DNA of 6,243 nt, taken from positions 1 through 6,243 of the forward strand of contig CALIVE010000040.1 in NCBI GenBank assembly GCA_938048445.1, given 5' to 3'. Shown in pieces: positions 6,201-6,243 of this stretch. This DNA is from Minisyncoccota bacterium (GTDB taxonomy: Bacteria; Patescibacteriota; Minisyncoccia; UBA6257; HR35). The position numbers were made by a program, and so were the translations under genes. Numbering within the stretch: the first letter of the stretch is position 1; the number at the start of each line of letters is the position of its first letter. The notes beneath the pieces are model-generated. The model searched no databases, was not told the origin of the DNA, and was given only the letters and a program-made list of their open reading frames with translations.

Positions 6201-6243
6201 AGCAGGAAGATTTAATTAAATTAGCAGAACACATTGAAATACC
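6197..6243 (+). CDS. Tandem-repeat alpha-solenoid-like protein, paralogue 4 (3'-truncated by the window edge)
   Basis: The first 15 codons of a fourth family member are present, reading MKQEDLIKLAEHIEI, with the first two bases of a Pro codon (CC) following. This matches the cap of the other three genes (MKQEELLKLVEHIEIP) with three conservative changes. Its ATG overlaps the TGA of paralogue 3 as ATGA (6197-6200), a classic translational-coupling arrangement, and only a weak AAAGA (6186-6190) lies upstream. The rest lies outside the window, so repeat number cannot be given. It is too short to find by ORF length; the call rests on position and on identity to the caps. Confidence 0.82.
   Translation, partial: MKQEDLIKLAEHIEI

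Noticed and set aside
2349..6243. CRISPR array or other non-coding direct repeats.
   Set aside because: The repeats are in-frame, degenerate and fully coding, with no uniform repeat-spacer pattern.
2355..6243. Diversity-generating retroelement target region.
   Set aside because: No reverse transcriptase, template repeat or adenine-specific substitution pattern is visible. Variation between units looks like ordinary duplication and drift.

Overview
The window is AT-rich and densely packed. Every gene is on the + strand and intergenic gaps are 30 bases or less, with two gene overlaps. TAG, TAA and TGA all serve as stops, so a standard bacterial or phage code is likely. Layout and content suggest a bacteriophage or prophage genome. 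The clearest pointers are a probable virion protein (FN3-like domain plus a four-cysteine zinc-knuckle-like motif), an orphan Dam-like adenine methyltransferase and small helical or membrane proteins of unknown function. The host cannot be named. The proteins are rich in Lys, Glu and Ile, which could fit a thermophilic or simply AT-rich host, but that is weak inference.

Region 1 (1-1473) holds the 3' part of a helical protein whose frame runs off the left edge, a small protein with one N-terminal membrane helix and a coiled coil, and the putative virion structural protein. Region 2 (1484-2341) is a complete D12-class (alpha-type) DNA N6-adenine methyltransferase with its AdoMet and DPPY motifs intact and no restriction endonuclease beside it.

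Region 3 (2355 to the right edge) is the striking part. It contains three complete tandem paralogues (223, 425 and 623 residues) and the first codons of a fourth. All four share a nearly invariant N-terminal start, and the three complete ones share a 55-residue cap. The cap is followed by 5, 11 and 17 degenerate repeats of about 32 residues, and each protein ends in a similar closing repeat. The repeats look like helical hairpins, so these are probably alpha-solenoid proteins distantly like TPR or PPR proteins. I do not recognise the family.

The DNA carries marks of duplication. There are exact matches of 41-45 bp between and within the genes, and one leucine codon (CTT after Trp) is fixed in all 15 Trp-Leu repeat units although TTA is the usual leucine codon elsewhere. 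I infer a multigene array that grows by adding repeats between fixed caps. A common partner for the cap and a variable binding surface in the solenoid would fit, but no function can be read from sequence alone. I see no RNA genes, CRISPR array, IS element, convincing terminator or convincing promoter.
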